A stretch of DNA of 18,827 nucleotides from the NCBI GenBank assembly GCA_900770685.1, contig CAAGLC010000019.1:1-18827 (forward strand), given 5' to 3'. Position 1 is the stretch's first letter; each line of letters starts with the position of its first letter. Positions 6,539-14,379 of the stretch are shown in pieces. The position numbers and the translations under genes are program-made. Below the pieces are notes generated by a model that was not told the origin of the DNA, did no database searches, and was given only the letters and a program-made list of their open reading frames with translations. This stretch comes from Clostridia bacterium. Lineage in GTDB: Bacteria; Bacillota; Clostridia; Christensenellales; Borkfalkiaceae.

Positions 6539-7875
6539 TATTGTTTAAGAAGCATTTTCCTTATGTCGTTTATTTGAACTGCAAGTTTTCTATCCGTTTT
6601 CATGAGTTCGGCAATTTTATCCCTTGAGTATATAACCGTGGAGTGATCCCTGCCACCAACGATTTGTCCAACTTTTTCTAAGGGAAGACTGCTCATCATT
6701 TCGGTTAGTAAATATATGCAAATTTGTCTTGGTTCGACAAACTCTTTATTCTTCTTCTTTCCGAGAACGTCCCTTTTGTCAACTTTATAGAAATTGCAAA
6801 CGCAAGCCAAAATGTCTTCTGCTTCCATTTCTTCTTTCTTTTCGCCGGCAGATTCCCTTAACGCTTCTTGCGTTAATTCAATGGTAATCGGTTTTTCATG
6901 CAATTTTGAAAAGAAAATTACTTTAGTGAGTTTACCTATCGAAGTTCTAATATCTCCGGAATCCATTTCTGCAATATATTCTAATACTTTTATATCGACG
7001 GGGTTTTTCTGCTCTTCCGATTTTCTCCTTAAAATAGCGATCCTCGTTTCGAGCGTTGGTGGTTGAACGTCTGCAAGTAAACCACCTTCGAATCTATTGC
7101 GCAATCTTTCTTCTAATACTTCGATTTCCTTTGGAGGACGGTCACTCGTTAAAACGATTTGCTTGTTTTGCATAACGAGTTCGTTAAAAGTATGGAAAAA
7201 TTCTTCTTGAGTTGCTTGTTTCTTTGCTAAAAACTGAACGTCGTCAATCAATAAAACGTCCACTTTTCTATATTTTTTTCTAAAGCTTGCTCCAGAGCCC
7301 TTGCCCTTAGAAATACTTTCTATTAATTGATTGGTAAACTTTTCGCAAGTGGAATAAACTACGTTAAGAGAAGGCTTTTTAAGGCGCAATTCGTTCGCTA
7401 TAGCCATTAACATATGCGTTTTGCCTAATCCCGTTCCACCGTAAACGAAAAGTGGGTTATACGCTTCGCCCGGTTGGTCTGCAACTGCTTTTGCAGCAGC
7501 GTACAAAAAGTCGTTCGAAGGGCCTACGACAAAGGAATCGAAGGTGAACTTGGTGTTTACGGGCGAGCCGTAATCTTGCGTTCTTTCTTCGTCTTCATTA
7601 TCTAACTGAGAAAGATAGTCTTCTCTATCTTTTGCAACTACGATAGTAAAATCGGTAATCTCTTTATTACTTTTAGAAAGAGCCTCTTTAATTTTATCGC
7701 TCATTTTCGACGATATGGTATTGGCAAAAAACTTTTCGGACGTACATAAAATTAGCCTGCTTCCAACGATATCTACAGGTTTAAGCGAAGTTATATAGGT
7801 ATCAAACGATATGTGACTAACCGTTTTTTCAAGTTCAGGAAGAGTCGTCTTCCAAATTATCTCATAACTTTCCAT
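6538..7875 (-). CDS. dnaA: chromosomal replication initiator DnaA
   Basis: A 445-residue DnaA with all four domains. Domain I is about 1-80, a short acidic linker 85-105, and the AAA+ domain about 106-325 has Walker A GGTGLGKT 146-153 and Walker B LLIDDVQ 208-214. The DNA-binding domain IV ends with the box-recognition motif GGRDHSTV 407-414. The sensor-2 segment reads DIRTSIGKL, keeping the arginine (R310) but departing from the usual REL-EGAL wording. AAGGAA (about ten bases upstream) serves as ribosome binding site. The gene is minus strand, divergent from recF and coupled to mnmG, and it is about 5.4 kb from dnaN instead of adjacent to it. Identity is certain. Confidence 0.98.
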   Translation of the reverse strand: MESYEIIWKTTLPELEKTVSHISFDTYITSLKPVDIVGSRLILCTSEKFFANTISSKMSDKIKEALSKSNKEITDFTIVVAKDREDYLSQLDNEDEERTQDYGSPVNTKFTFDSFVVGPSNDFLYAAAKAVADQPGEAYNPLFVYGGTGLGKTHMLMAIANELRLKKPSLNVVYSTCEKFTNQLIESISKGKGSGASFRKKYRKVDVLLIDDVQFLAKKQATQEEFFHTFNELVMQNKQIVLTSDRPPKEIEVLEERLRNRFEGGLLADVQPPTLETRIAILRRKSEEQKNPVDIKVLEYIAEMDSGDIRTSIGKLTKVIFFSKLHEKPITIELTQEALRESAGEKKEEMEAEDILACVCNFYKVDKRDVLGKKKNKEFVEPRQICIYLLTEMMSSLPLEKVGQIVGGRDHSTVIYSRDKIAELMKTDRKLAVQINDIRKMLLKQ

Positions 7876-7915
7876 TTGTATGTTTCCTTATAACAGTTGC
7901 ATTTCAGTAAAAAAC

Positions 7916-7957
7916 ATTATATAATATTTTTACAAGAAAAGCAAAGTTATATGTCAA
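7916..7957 (-). promoter_or_regulatory. dnaA promoter region
   Basis: Two overlapping minus-strand candidates: TTGCTT (7939-7944), 17 bp, TATAAT (7916-7921), giving a leader of about 34 nt; and a perfect TTGACA (7952-7957), 17 bp, TGTAAA (7929-7934). No TTATCCACA-type DnaA box is visible in the 103-bp dnaA-recF gap, so DnaA autoregulation here is not evident. Confidence 0.5.
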
Positions 7958-7963
7958 ATTTTT

Positions 7964-7978
7964 TATAATTTTTTTATT
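7964..7978 (+). promoter_or_regulatory. recF -10 element, possible leaderless start
   Basis: TATAAT at 7964-7969 ends nine bases before the recF ATG (7979). No recognisable -35 is present at 16-18 bp spacing, and no Shine-Dalgarno sequence precedes the ATG. The expected leader is zero to three bases. Confidence 0.4.
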
Positions 7979-9088
7979 ATGCACGTAGAAAAACTCACGT
8001 TAAAAAATTTTCGCAACTACGTTGAGCAAGAATTTATCTTCAATGAAGGGATAAATATTTTGTACGGCGCAAACGCGCAAGGCAAAACCAACGTTGCTGA
8101 AGCCATATATTATTTATGCACGGGCTACTCTCCGAGAGCGAATAAGGATAAGCTTGCCGTTCGTTTTGGTGAAGAGAGCGCCGATATTTGCGCGTACGCT
8201 AAATCTACTTACGGTGATATTAAAACCAGGGTTTTGATAAACAAAAACGATAAAAAGAGAGTTTTCGTTAACGGTATGGAAATTCTAAAAATCGGTGAGT
8301 TTTTAGGTAATATCCGTAGCGTTTTCTTCAATCCACAAGACTTAAAGTTGGTTCAAGAAAGCCCTGAGGATAGAAGAAAATTTATGAACGTTTCCCTTTG
8401 CCAATTAAGTAAAAGTTACTTTTACGCCTTGGCAAGATATAATAAAATTCTTTCCCAAAGAAATAATTTACTTAAAAATCCGGACGTTGCGCTCATCAAA
8501 GAAACTCTTTCCATTTGGGACGTTCAACTTTCAAGAGAAGCCGGTAAAATTATAAAAATGCGAAACGATTTTCTCTCGGAATTATCTCCAGTTGCTCAAG
8601 AAAAACACTCTCTTTTAACCGGCAACGGCGAAATTTTATCTATGAAAACGGAAGACGGGTATTTTGGTAGCGAAGAAGATATCGCATATTCTATCAAAAG
8701 CGACTTAAAAACTGCTTTTGAAAAAGATTTAAGACTTGGTTTTACTTCAATAGGTCCACACAGGGACGATATAAAGTTTACGGTAAACGGGGAAGACGTT
8801 AGAGTTTTTGGTTCACAAGGTCAGCAACGAACGGTTGCGCTTTCACTTAAACTTGCCGAAACGGAATTGTTTAAGGCACGTTGTGGAGAATATCCCGTTC
8901 TTATTTTAGACGACGTTTTGTCTGAACTCGATAAACAAAGACAAAAACGGTTAATTTCCGCAGTAGATAAACTTCAAACTATTTTTACCTGTGCCGTTTT
9001 TGAAAGAACGCCTTTTAAGAAAACTTTATATAAAAAATTTACTATTGATAACGGTAAACTTAAAAGCACTTTCGTAAATAAAATATAA
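7979..9088 (+). CDS. recF: DNA replication and repair protein RecF
   Basis: A 369-residue SMC-like ATPase of normal length that helps load RecA at gaps (RecFOR pathway). Visible: N-terminal NFRNY 10-14, Walker A GANAQGKTN 30-38, the FFNPQDL motif near 116-122, GPHRDD near 260, the ABC signature region SQGQQRTVALSLKLAE near 282-297, and Walker B with the D-loop PVLILDDVLSELD near 307-319. In many bacteria recF follows dnaN; here it is divergent from dnaA and transcribed alone, with a terminator behind it. The start codon is the first in frame and matches the usual N-terminus, although it lacks a ribosome binding site. Confidence 0.96.
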   Translation: MHVEKLTLKNFRNYVEQEFIFNEGINILYGANAQGKTNVAEAIYYLCTGYSPRANKDKLAVRFGEESADICAYAKSTYGDIKTRVLINKNDKKRVFVNGMEILKIGEFLGNIRSVFFNPQDLKLVQESPEDRRKFMNVSLCQLSKSYFYALARYNKILSQRNNLLKNPDVALIKETLSIWDVQLSREAGKIIKMRNDFLSELSPVAQEKHSLLTGNGEILSMKTEDGYFGSEEDIAYSIKSDLKTAFEKDLRLGFTSIGPHRDDIKFTVNGEDVRVFGSQGQQRTVALSLKLAETELFKARCGEYPVLILDDVLSELDKQRQKRLISAVDKLQTIFTCAVFERTPFKKTLYKKFTIDNGKLKSTFVNKI

Positions 9089-9093
9089 ACTCA

Positions 9094-9136
9094 AAAACCC
9101 ACTCTTTAACCGATTAAGATTAGTAGTGGGTTTTTT
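9094..9136. terminator. bidirectional terminator between recF and trxA
   Basis: AAAACCCACT (9094-9103) pairs with AGTGGGTTTT (9125-9134) and a T-run follows to 9136; on the minus strand the same stem is followed by GGGTTTTTGAGTTT. It serves recF (plus) and the convergent trxA (minus). Confidence 0.75.
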
Positions 9137-9168
9137 GTTTTTTAGTTAAATAAAATTAGGGTTACGAA

Positions 9169-9474
9169 TTATAAGAACTTCTCTTCGAGTTCGGCTTTTG
9201 ATAAGTATCCAACGCTCTTTTTTTCAATTTTGCCGTTCTTAAATAAAAGTAAGGTAGGAATAACTTCAATGCCGTATTGCAAAGCAATCGGCGTATAATC
9301 GTCGATATTTAATTTTACAACCTTTATTGCTTGTTGGTTTTCGTTTGCAAACTTTTCAAGTTCCGGAGCAAGCATTTGACAAGGACCACACCAAGTTGCC
9401 CAAAAATCTACTAAAACCGGAATTTTACTATCTAAAACTTGTTCATTAAAATTTTTATCGTTTAATTCTATCAT
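9169..9474 (-). CDS. trxA: thioredoxin
   Basis: A 101-residue classical thioredoxin, a cytoplasmic dithiol-disulfide reductant normally recharged by thioredoxin reductase. It has the active site WATWCGPC (cysteines at about 30 and 33) and the cis-proline region VIPTLLLFKNG. The start chosen is the ATG at 9474, because AAGGAG lies seven bases upstream. A longer frame begins at 9504, but that ATG lies inside the promoter (its downstream TATAAT is at 9494-9499) and has no ribosome binding site. The gene is a single-gene unit inserted between recF and the jag operon; no reductase gene lies in the window. Confidence 0.94.
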   Translation of the reverse strand: MIELNDKNFNEQVLDSKIPVLVDFWATWCGPCQMLAPELEKFANENQQAIKVVKLNIDDYTPIALQYGIEVIPTLLLFKNGKIEKKSVGYLSKAELEEKFL

Positions 9475-9493
9475 ATTTTTTCTCCTTACTTCT

Positions 9494-9521
9494 ATTATAC
9501 TCATTTTTGTGATAATTACAA
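9494..9521 (-). promoter_or_regulatory. trxA promoter
   Basis: Minus strand TTGTAA (9516-9521), 16-bp spacer, TATAAT (9494-9499), with a transcription start expected a few bases before the AAGGAG ribosome binding site. This fixes the start codon at 9474. Confidence 0.6.
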
Positions 9522-9545
9522 TAGAAATATTTTAAATAAATTAAT

Positions 9546-9572
9546 AAGGTCTAACGAGTTTCGTTAGACCTT
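9546..9572 (-). terminator. hairpin ending the rpmH-jag operon
   Basis: A perfect 12-bp stem (9546-9557 with 9561-9572, three-base loop) lies four bases beyond the jag stop. On the minus strand it is followed by ATTAATTT, a poor T-tract, so termination may be incomplete and trxA could also receive read-through. Confidence 0.6.
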
Positions 9573-9576
9573 TATT

Positions 9577-10377
9577 TTATTCTTTATCTTTAAGACTGTT
9601 TCCTAAATAAGTTCCAAAACCGAACGAAGAAGATTTCCTTACCGTTTGATTTTCTCTCGGTTTTCTATCTCCTTTTCTTCTAAACGTTTTATCGTTTCTT
9701 TTTTGACCTCTGCCGTTTCTTCTTCCGTCCTTATTTAAGCCTGCGTTATAGGGTGTCGAAAATTCGTCTTTATCAAACGGAACTACGACTACGAATCTGT
9801 TAGGGTCTTTTCCTTCGCTTTTAGTCGTAACCGTTTGGCTTTCGCTAAGCGCAGTATGAATTATTCGTCTTTCGAACGGGCTCATTGGCTCTAACTGAAC
9901 TTCTCTTCTCATTTCGGTGGCCTTCTTTTCTATTCTGTGCGCCAAAGAAATGAGCGTATTTTCTCTTTTTTCTCTATAGTTTTCGCAATCTACGACTACT
10001 TTTTTATATTCGTTTTTGCCGATATTGGCAATTGCGCCAACCAACGTTTGAATTGCTTCTAAAACTTCGCCTCTGTATCCTATAACCGAAGCCGAATCGT
10101 CGGTAATAAGCGTTAAAACGGGATTTTCCTTATCCTTTTCGATTTTTACTTTAGCGTTTATATCCATTATTTCTAGCATCTTATCTAAAAACTCTGACGC
10201 TCTTTCTAAATCGGATAATTTTTTAGTAATCTCTACTACTGCCTCGCCTCTAACTATTCCAAAAAGTCCTTTGGTGGGCGTTTCTTTTACCTCGATTTCT
10301 ACCTGTTCTTCGGTTAAACCCATTTGTTCTAAACCTTGCGAAACGGCTTGCTCAACCGTTTTTGCTCTAAATTCCAT
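9577..10377 (-). CDS. jag: Jag/KhpB RNA-binding protein (Jag-N, KH, R3H)
   Basis: A 266-residue Jag/KhpB protein. Domains in order: Jag-N (about 1-50, with the conserved KGLFGIV), a KH domain (about 80-150, with SVIGYRGEVLEAIQTLV, a form of the GxxGxxG-type loop), and R3H (about 150-215, with REVQLEPMSPFERRIIHTAL). A basic, disordered tail rich in Arg, Lys and Asn follows. The family binds RNA and influences cell elongation and division in other Firmicutes. The start at 10377 is preferred because GGAGG stands five bases before it; an in-frame ATG at 10389 would add four residues and overlaps that ribosome binding site. It is the last gene of the rpmH operon, directly behind yidC as is usual. 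The long basic tail is an extension. Confidence 0.93.
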   Translation of the reverse strand: MEFRAKTVEQAVSQGLEQMGLTEEQVEIEVKETPTKGLFGIVRGEAVVEITKKLSDLERASEFLDKMLEIMDINAKVKIEKDKENPVLTLITDDSASVIGYRGEVLEAIQTLVGAIANIGKNEYKKVVVDCENYREKRENTLISLAHRIEKKATEMRREVQLEPMSPFERRIIHTALSESQTVTTKSEGKDPNRFVVVVPFDKDEFSTPYNAGLNKDGRRNGRGQKRNDKTFRRKGDRKPRENQTVRKSSSFGFGTYLGNSLKDKE

Positions 10378-10404
10378 TTTGTCCTCCATCCGCTATTTAC
10401 GGAG

Positions 10405-12489
10405 CTATTTATTTTTTCTCTTTTTGTCCGCTAAACCAGTTAAGAAATCTCTATCTAAAATTTCCCTTTCTTTATTTTGTTCTTTCTTATTTTTCTTTTC
10501 TTCTCTCTTGCTCTTTTTTTGTTGTTGTGGGGGAGCATAAACTCTTCCGCGAACTACTGCTTCGCTCTTTTTGTTCTTTTTATACCTAAAATCGACAATG
10601 CCGTTTATAGCAAAGGTCGTTCCGAGCGTTAATAAAGAGTTGATAATAATGTATATTGAGAAAGCCGAAGTATAAATAAACGAGAAGAACGCCATCATTA
10701 TAGGTAACATCCAAGTCATCATCTTTTGACTTTGAGCACCTTGTCCGTCAACCGTTTGAAGTTCAAGTTGCGCTTTTTGGCTCTTGTTTAATACAATTTG
10801 GCTTACTAACGAAATTACTGCCGAGAGAACGCAAAGAATATAGAATCCGTTCGGTTCGCTCTTTTCCTTGTCTAATTTCGAAGTTAACCTGTTGTATTCG
10901 TCTTCGCTAATAGGAACGCTCGTTTCTCCTGCGGAACAATTACAACCGCATCCATTTGCTTCGGTAGCGATAATGGTCTTAAACTCAGAATATTCTAAAA
11001 CGGGGTGTTTATGCGCACCGTCGGCTATCCATAAGTTCTTTACCCAAAGGAAACCCGCTTGGTTTGCTCTATACGCTTTAGCAGAAACGTCTCCTTGAAT
11101 TTCCGCTAAGAATTGTTCGGGCGTTAAATTGCTTTCAGCAAAAGTAACTTGATTTTCGCCAACTAAAATCTTTAGTTCGGTGTTTTCCTTTAATGCTTGT
11201 CCTCTTACGGCGAACGAAACGTTGTTAAACGGTTTTTCGGAGTTTTCAGCAACGTCCCTAAAATATTGCATATATCCGTTTTCGGTGTACATAGTATAGC
11301 CTAACTCGGTTTTAGCAATATAAATATTTTTATTAATGAGTTTAGTCGTTTTTAATTGTTCTAACTCACTTGCGTTTATTTCTAATTTTTGGGTAGTACC
11401 GTTTACTTTAACGTAATTAGCGTCCGTTTCAAAGCCGAAATAAAACTCGTTGCTTTCCTTTTCGCTTGCCTTTTCGTTAAATAATTTTTCTTCGATTAAA
11501 TAATAAGTGTCGGCATTATCGTCGAAAACTACTTGGTTTTGTCCGTCAATACTAAACGCCGTTTGATATTTAACGTATCCGTTTTCAGTATAAACGGTCA
11601 TAGTTCTTCCGGAAACGGTAACTAATATTTTGTGATCGCCTGCATTGATTTCAGCAACTCCGTTATTGCTTTTTGCAAGTTCGTACATTGCTTGTTTATC
11701 GAATACTATCTTTTTATTTACGGTATCTTTCTTTATATAAGTTCCGTCTAACTCAAAACCGAAACTTATTTCGTTGTTTGATAATTCAACTCCCTTTTCA
11801 TTAAAGAGTTTTTCTTTGATTAATTCGTATTTTTCAGAAGAAATCTCTCCGTTATGGTCTAAAAGAGCAGTATATTTAATAAATCCGTTTTCGGTATATA
11901 TTTTATATCCATTCTGCCCGTGAGTTGTATAGAAGTTAATTTTATGGTTAGATGCGACAACGTCGTTATCTTCTATTAATTGGTAGAGCGCTCCGTCGTT
12001 AACCACGAGTTTCCCTTGCTCGTCGAAATACAAATATTCGTTATCCACTTCAAAACCGGAATAAATAACGTTATTGTATGCGTTGCTCATTTCATAAAAA
12101 TAAACTCTGTTTTGATATTGAGAATACGCGTTAAATCCATTAATTGCAACGATAAAGATAACGAGCGTTAAAATGGTAGGAAGGCACGACCCCCAAACCG
12201 AGTAACCGTTCTTTTTATATAACGCCATCATTTTTTGGCTATATAAATCTTTATTATTTGCGTATTGCTTTTGCAATCTTTCAAGTTCTGGACGCATATC
12301 TTCCATTAAAAGACTATTCTTTCTCATAGAATATCTAGACATAAAGTCAAACGGAAGAGTAATTATTTTTAATAAAATAGTAAAAAGAATAATACCTCCT
12401 GCAACTGAAGAGGTTATACCCACTAACCAAATTATAACGTCAACGAAAAAATTGCCCGTTATAGGCTTTGAAAAATTTATTACGTTCAT
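10405..12489 (-). CDS. yidC: membrane protein insertase YidC with large extracytoplasmic insertion
   Basis: A YidC/Oxa1 insertase of 694 residues from the ATG at 12489; a GTG at 12504 would add five. The usual monoderm form has about 260. The core is present: first membrane segment about 15-48, cytoplasmic hairpin 50-98 with MMALYKKNG, second segment about 102-121, and later segments about 548-568, 590-608 and 610-630, then a basic ribosome-facing tail. Between the second and third segments lie about 425 external residues; the conserved FLWVKNLW loop (480-487) survives near their end. The insertion holds three repeats of about 100 residues: FE-x-D at 146, 245 and 353, YTENG at 198, 300 and 401, and EKLFNEK at 226 and 334. 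The groove arginine appears replaced by K41. A CGCNC cluster sits at 514-518. It is coupled to yidD upstream and jag downstream. Confidence 0.95.
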   Translation of the reverse strand: MNVINFSKPITGNFFVDVIIWLVGITSSVAGGIILFTILLKIITLPFDFMSRYSMRKNSLLMEDMRPELERLQKQYANNKDLYSQKMMALYKKNGYSVWGSCLPTILTLVIFIVAINGFNAYSQYQNRVYFYEMSNAYNNVIYSGFEVDNEYLYFDEQGKLVVNDGALYQLIEDNDVVASNHKINFYTTHGQNGYKIYTENGFIKYTALLDHNGEISSEKYELIKEKLFNEKGVELSNNEISFGFELDGTYIKKDTVNKKIVFDKQAMYELAKSNNGVAEINAGDHKILVTVSGRTMTVYTENGYVKYQTAFSIDGQNQVVFDDNADTYYLIEEKLFNEKASEKESNEFYFGFETDANYVKVNGTTQKLEINASELEQLKTTKLINKNIYIAKTELGYTMYTENGYMQYFRDVAENSEKPFNNVSFAVRGQALKENTELKILVGENQVTFAESNLTPEQFLAEIQGDVSAKAYRANQAGFLWVKNLWIADGAHKHPVLEYSEFKTIIATEANGCGCNCSAGETSVPISEDEYNRLTSKLDKEKSEPNGFYILCVLSAVISLVSQIVLNKSQKAQLELQTVDGQGAQSQKMMTWMLPIMMAFFSFIYTSAFSIYIIINSLLTLGTTFAINGIVDFRYKKNKKSEAVVRGRVYAPPQQQKKSKREEKKNKKEQNKEREILDRDFLTGLADKKRKNK

Positions 12490-12491
12490 TT

Positions 12492-12725
12492 TTAAAACAC
12501 CCACTTCAAAACACTTTTTTTATCGGGAACTTTATCAAATCCACCCTTACTAAACGGATTACATCTAATAATCCTATAAATTCCCAGTAACCAACCGATA
12601 AAAAAACCATGTTTTAATATTGCTTCTAAGGTATATTGCGAACAACTTGGAATAAACCTACAATCTTTTTTAGATAAATATTTTTGATAAAAAACAATAA
12701 ATTTAATACTTAAAAACTTAAGCAT
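12492..12725 (-). CDS. yidD: membrane protein insertion efficiency factor YidD
   Basis: A 77-residue YidD, normal for the family, with the hallmark CRFIPSCSQYTLEAI (residues 22-36) and GGFDKVP near the C-terminus. The N-terminal half is amphipathic and membrane-associated; the protein assists YidC-dependent insertion. It overlaps the rnpA stop by eight bases (ATGCTTAA) and ends two bases before the yidC ATG, so rnpA, yidD and yidC are translationally coupled. Confidence 0.96.
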   Translation of the reverse strand: MLKFLSIKFIVFYQKYLSKKDCRFIPSCSQYTLEAILKHGFFIGWLLGIYRIIRCNPFSKGGFDKVPDKKSVLKWVF

Positions 12726-13047
12726 CTAAAAATCCGCCTTTTTTTAAAATATAACCTAAATCTTTGCTAAAGTTTTGCACGGAATATTCGTCTTTCGTTT
12801 TAGGCAATAAAACAAAAAAGAAGTTTTGCCTTTTTATCGGCAAAAAACTTCTGAAAGATTCCCTTAAAAGTCTTTTTATTTTGTTTCTTTTAACACTTGA
12901 ACCGTGTTTTTTACTAACTACAAAACCCACCTTCATTTCTTTAGAAGGGTAGTATAAAAGCGTTAAACTGTCCGAAAAAAGACGCGTTCCTTTATTAAAA
13001 ACGAGTTTGAAATCTTTTTCTTTTTTTAACCTGACAGGTAACTTCAT
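12718..13047 (-). CDS. rnpA: ribonuclease P protein component
   Basis: A 109-residue basic protein of typical size, the partner of the RNase P RNA encoded at 4290-4647. The N-terminus LPVRLKKEKDFKLVFNKG matches the family, and the RNA-binding RNR motif is seen as SVKRNKIKRLLRESFR (residues 51-66). Its ATG follows the rpmH stop by three bases and has no ribosome binding site of its own, so it depends on translation of rpmH. It overlaps yidD by eight bases. Confidence 0.97.
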   Translation of the reverse strand: MKLPVRLKKEKDFKLVFNKGTRLFSDSLTLLYYPSKEMKVGFVVSKKHGSSVKRNKIKRLLRESFRSFLPIKRQNFFFVLLPKTKDEYSVQNFSKDLGYILKKGGFLDA

Positions 13048-13050
13048 TTA

Positions 13051-13185
13051 TTATGCAGAGAGTTTATGACGACCTTTGTTTCTACGACGTCTTAATACGT
13101 TTCTACCAGATTTGCTTTGCATTCTTTTTCTAAATCCGTGTACCTTGCTTCTTTGTCTTTTTTTAGGTTGATAAGTCTGTTTCAT
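13051..13185 (-). CDS. rpmH: 50S ribosomal protein L34
   Basis: A 44-residue, extremely basic protein beginning MKQTYQPKKR and carrying the L34 signature KVHGFRKRMQSKSGR followed by NVLRRRRNKGRHKLSA. It is too short for most open-frame lists. A strong ribosome binding site (GAGGAG, six bases upstream) precedes the ATG at 13185. It is the first gene of the rpmH-rnpA-yidD-yidC-jag operon, the standard order in Firmicutes, though the operon is not next to dnaA as it usually is. Confidence 0.97.
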   Translation of the reverse strand: MKQTYQPKKRQRSKVHGFRKRMQSKSGRNVLRRRRNKGRHKLSA

Positions 13186-13234
13186 TTTAATTCTCCTCTA
13201 TGTTAAACTGCTTTTTTCCTTTTATCGTATATAC

Positions 13235-13263
13235 ATTTTATATATATTTTATCTATTTGTCAA
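13235..13263 (-). promoter_or_regulatory. promoter of the rpmH operon
   Basis: Minus strand perfect TTGACA (13258-13263), 17 bp, TAAAAT (13235-13240), with the -35 only five bases beyond the dnaN stop. No terminator separates dnaN from this promoter, so dnaN transcripts may continue into rpmH. Confidence 0.75.
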
Positions 13264-13268
13264 TTAAA

Positions 13269-14366
13269 TTAACTGCTAATTCTAACCGGCAATATAAGAT
13301 ATAAAAATTCTTCGCTACTTACTGACGATATTATACAAGGGTCAATAGGCGAGTTAAGATTAATATTTACGAACTCGTCCTCAACCGTTTTAAGATAATC
13401 TAAAAGATATTTTCCGTTAAAAGCAATAACGACGTCCTTTCCTTTAAGATTGATTATAATACTTTCGTTGACGTTACCAACTTCTGACTTTGCCATAACG
13501 TTCATTACGTTTTCTCTAATATCGAATTTAACTACGTTATATTTATCGTTTTTAGCAACGACGGACGCTCTTTCAATACTATTTAATAGCATATTTTTAT
13601 TAACGGTAACTACGTTTTCAAAAGAAACGGGTAAAATATGCGAATACTTAACGAATTCACCTTCTATTAAACGAGAATAAATAACGGTGTTATCTGATTC
13701 AACAAAAAGAGTATTTTTTTGAATAAATACCTTAATTTTTTCTTCTTTTTCTAATAATCTTACAATTTCGTTTAACGTTCTTGCAGGAATTATTGCCGAA
13801 AAATCTCCGCTAGATACGATTTCTTTTTTAACGACACTCATTCTAAATCCGTCTAAAGCAACTGCCGTTAAAACGTTGTTCTTTATTTCGAATAAACAGC
13901 CTTTTAAGATTGGCCTACTATCGTCGGTTGAACAAGCAAGCGTAGTTTTTTCAACTAACGTCTTAAAATCTTTTTGCGAAATCTCAAAAAAGTTTTCTTG
14001 TTCTTCTAAAGCGAATTTAGGATAAGATTCAGGATTGTAAACTTGAAGTTCACTTTCCGAATCGCCATATTTAATCTGCAACTGTCCATCAAAAAGACGA
14101 GAAAGTTCAACTTGCTCTTTCTCTAATTTTTTTGTAAAATCAACGAAGTATTTTCCAACTACAACCGTTTCGCCTTCCATTAATACTTCGGCTTTAATTT
14201 TCTTTTCAATAGTTAATTCTTTATCAGTTGCCGTTAAAGTTAAAGAATCTCCTTTAGCAACGAGTTTAATACCTTCTAAAATAGGGTTTGCGCTTTTTAT
14301 AGATAATGCTTTACTAACTTTTAAAACGCCATCTGATAAATCAAGACCGTCGCAAATAAGTTTCAT
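13269..14366 (-). CDS. dnaN: DNA polymerase III beta subunit (sliding clamp)
   Basis: A 365-residue beta clamp of normal length, three repeated clamp domains (about 1-120, 125-245, 246-365). Recognisable segments are SANPILEGIKL 30-40, STDDSRPILKGCLFEI around 145-160, ALDGFRMSVVKKE around 170-182, IPARTLNEIVRLL around 193-205 and the C-terminal LILPVR that lines the partner-binding pocket (usually MPMR). A good ribosome binding site (AGAGGT, six bases upstream) supports the ATG at 14366. It is transcribed away from the proposed origin. Unlike the usual arrangement it is separate from dnaA and recF. Confidence 0.97.
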   Translation of the reverse strand: MKLICDGLDLSDGVLKVSKALSIKSANPILEGIKLVAKGDSLTLTATDKELTIEKKIKAEVLMEGETVVVGKYFVDFTKKLEKEQVELSRLFDGQLQIKYGDSESELQVYNPESYPKFALEEQENFFEISQKDFKTLVEKTTLACSTDDSRPILKGCLFEIKNNVLTAVALDGFRMSVVKKEIVSSGDFSAIIPARTLNEIVRLLEKEEKIKVFIQKNTLFVESDNTVIYSRLIEGEFVKYSHILPVSFENVVTVNKNMLLNSIERASVVAKNDKYNVVKFDIRENVMNVMAKSEVGNVNESIIINLKGKDVVIAFNGKYLLDYLKTVEDEFVNINLNSPIDPCIISSVSSEEFLYLILPVRISS

Positions 14367-14379
14367 ATTTTACCTCTTT

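Noticed and set aside
7876..7978. Replication origin in the dnaA-recF gap
   Set aside because: Only 103 bp, fully explained by divergent promoters, and no DnaA boxes or trio motif are visible.
9475..9504. Longer thioredoxin N-terminus from the ATG at 9504
   Set aside because: That ATG lies inside the promoter and lacks a ribosome binding site, whereas 9474 has AAGGAG at good spacing and gives the normal family length.
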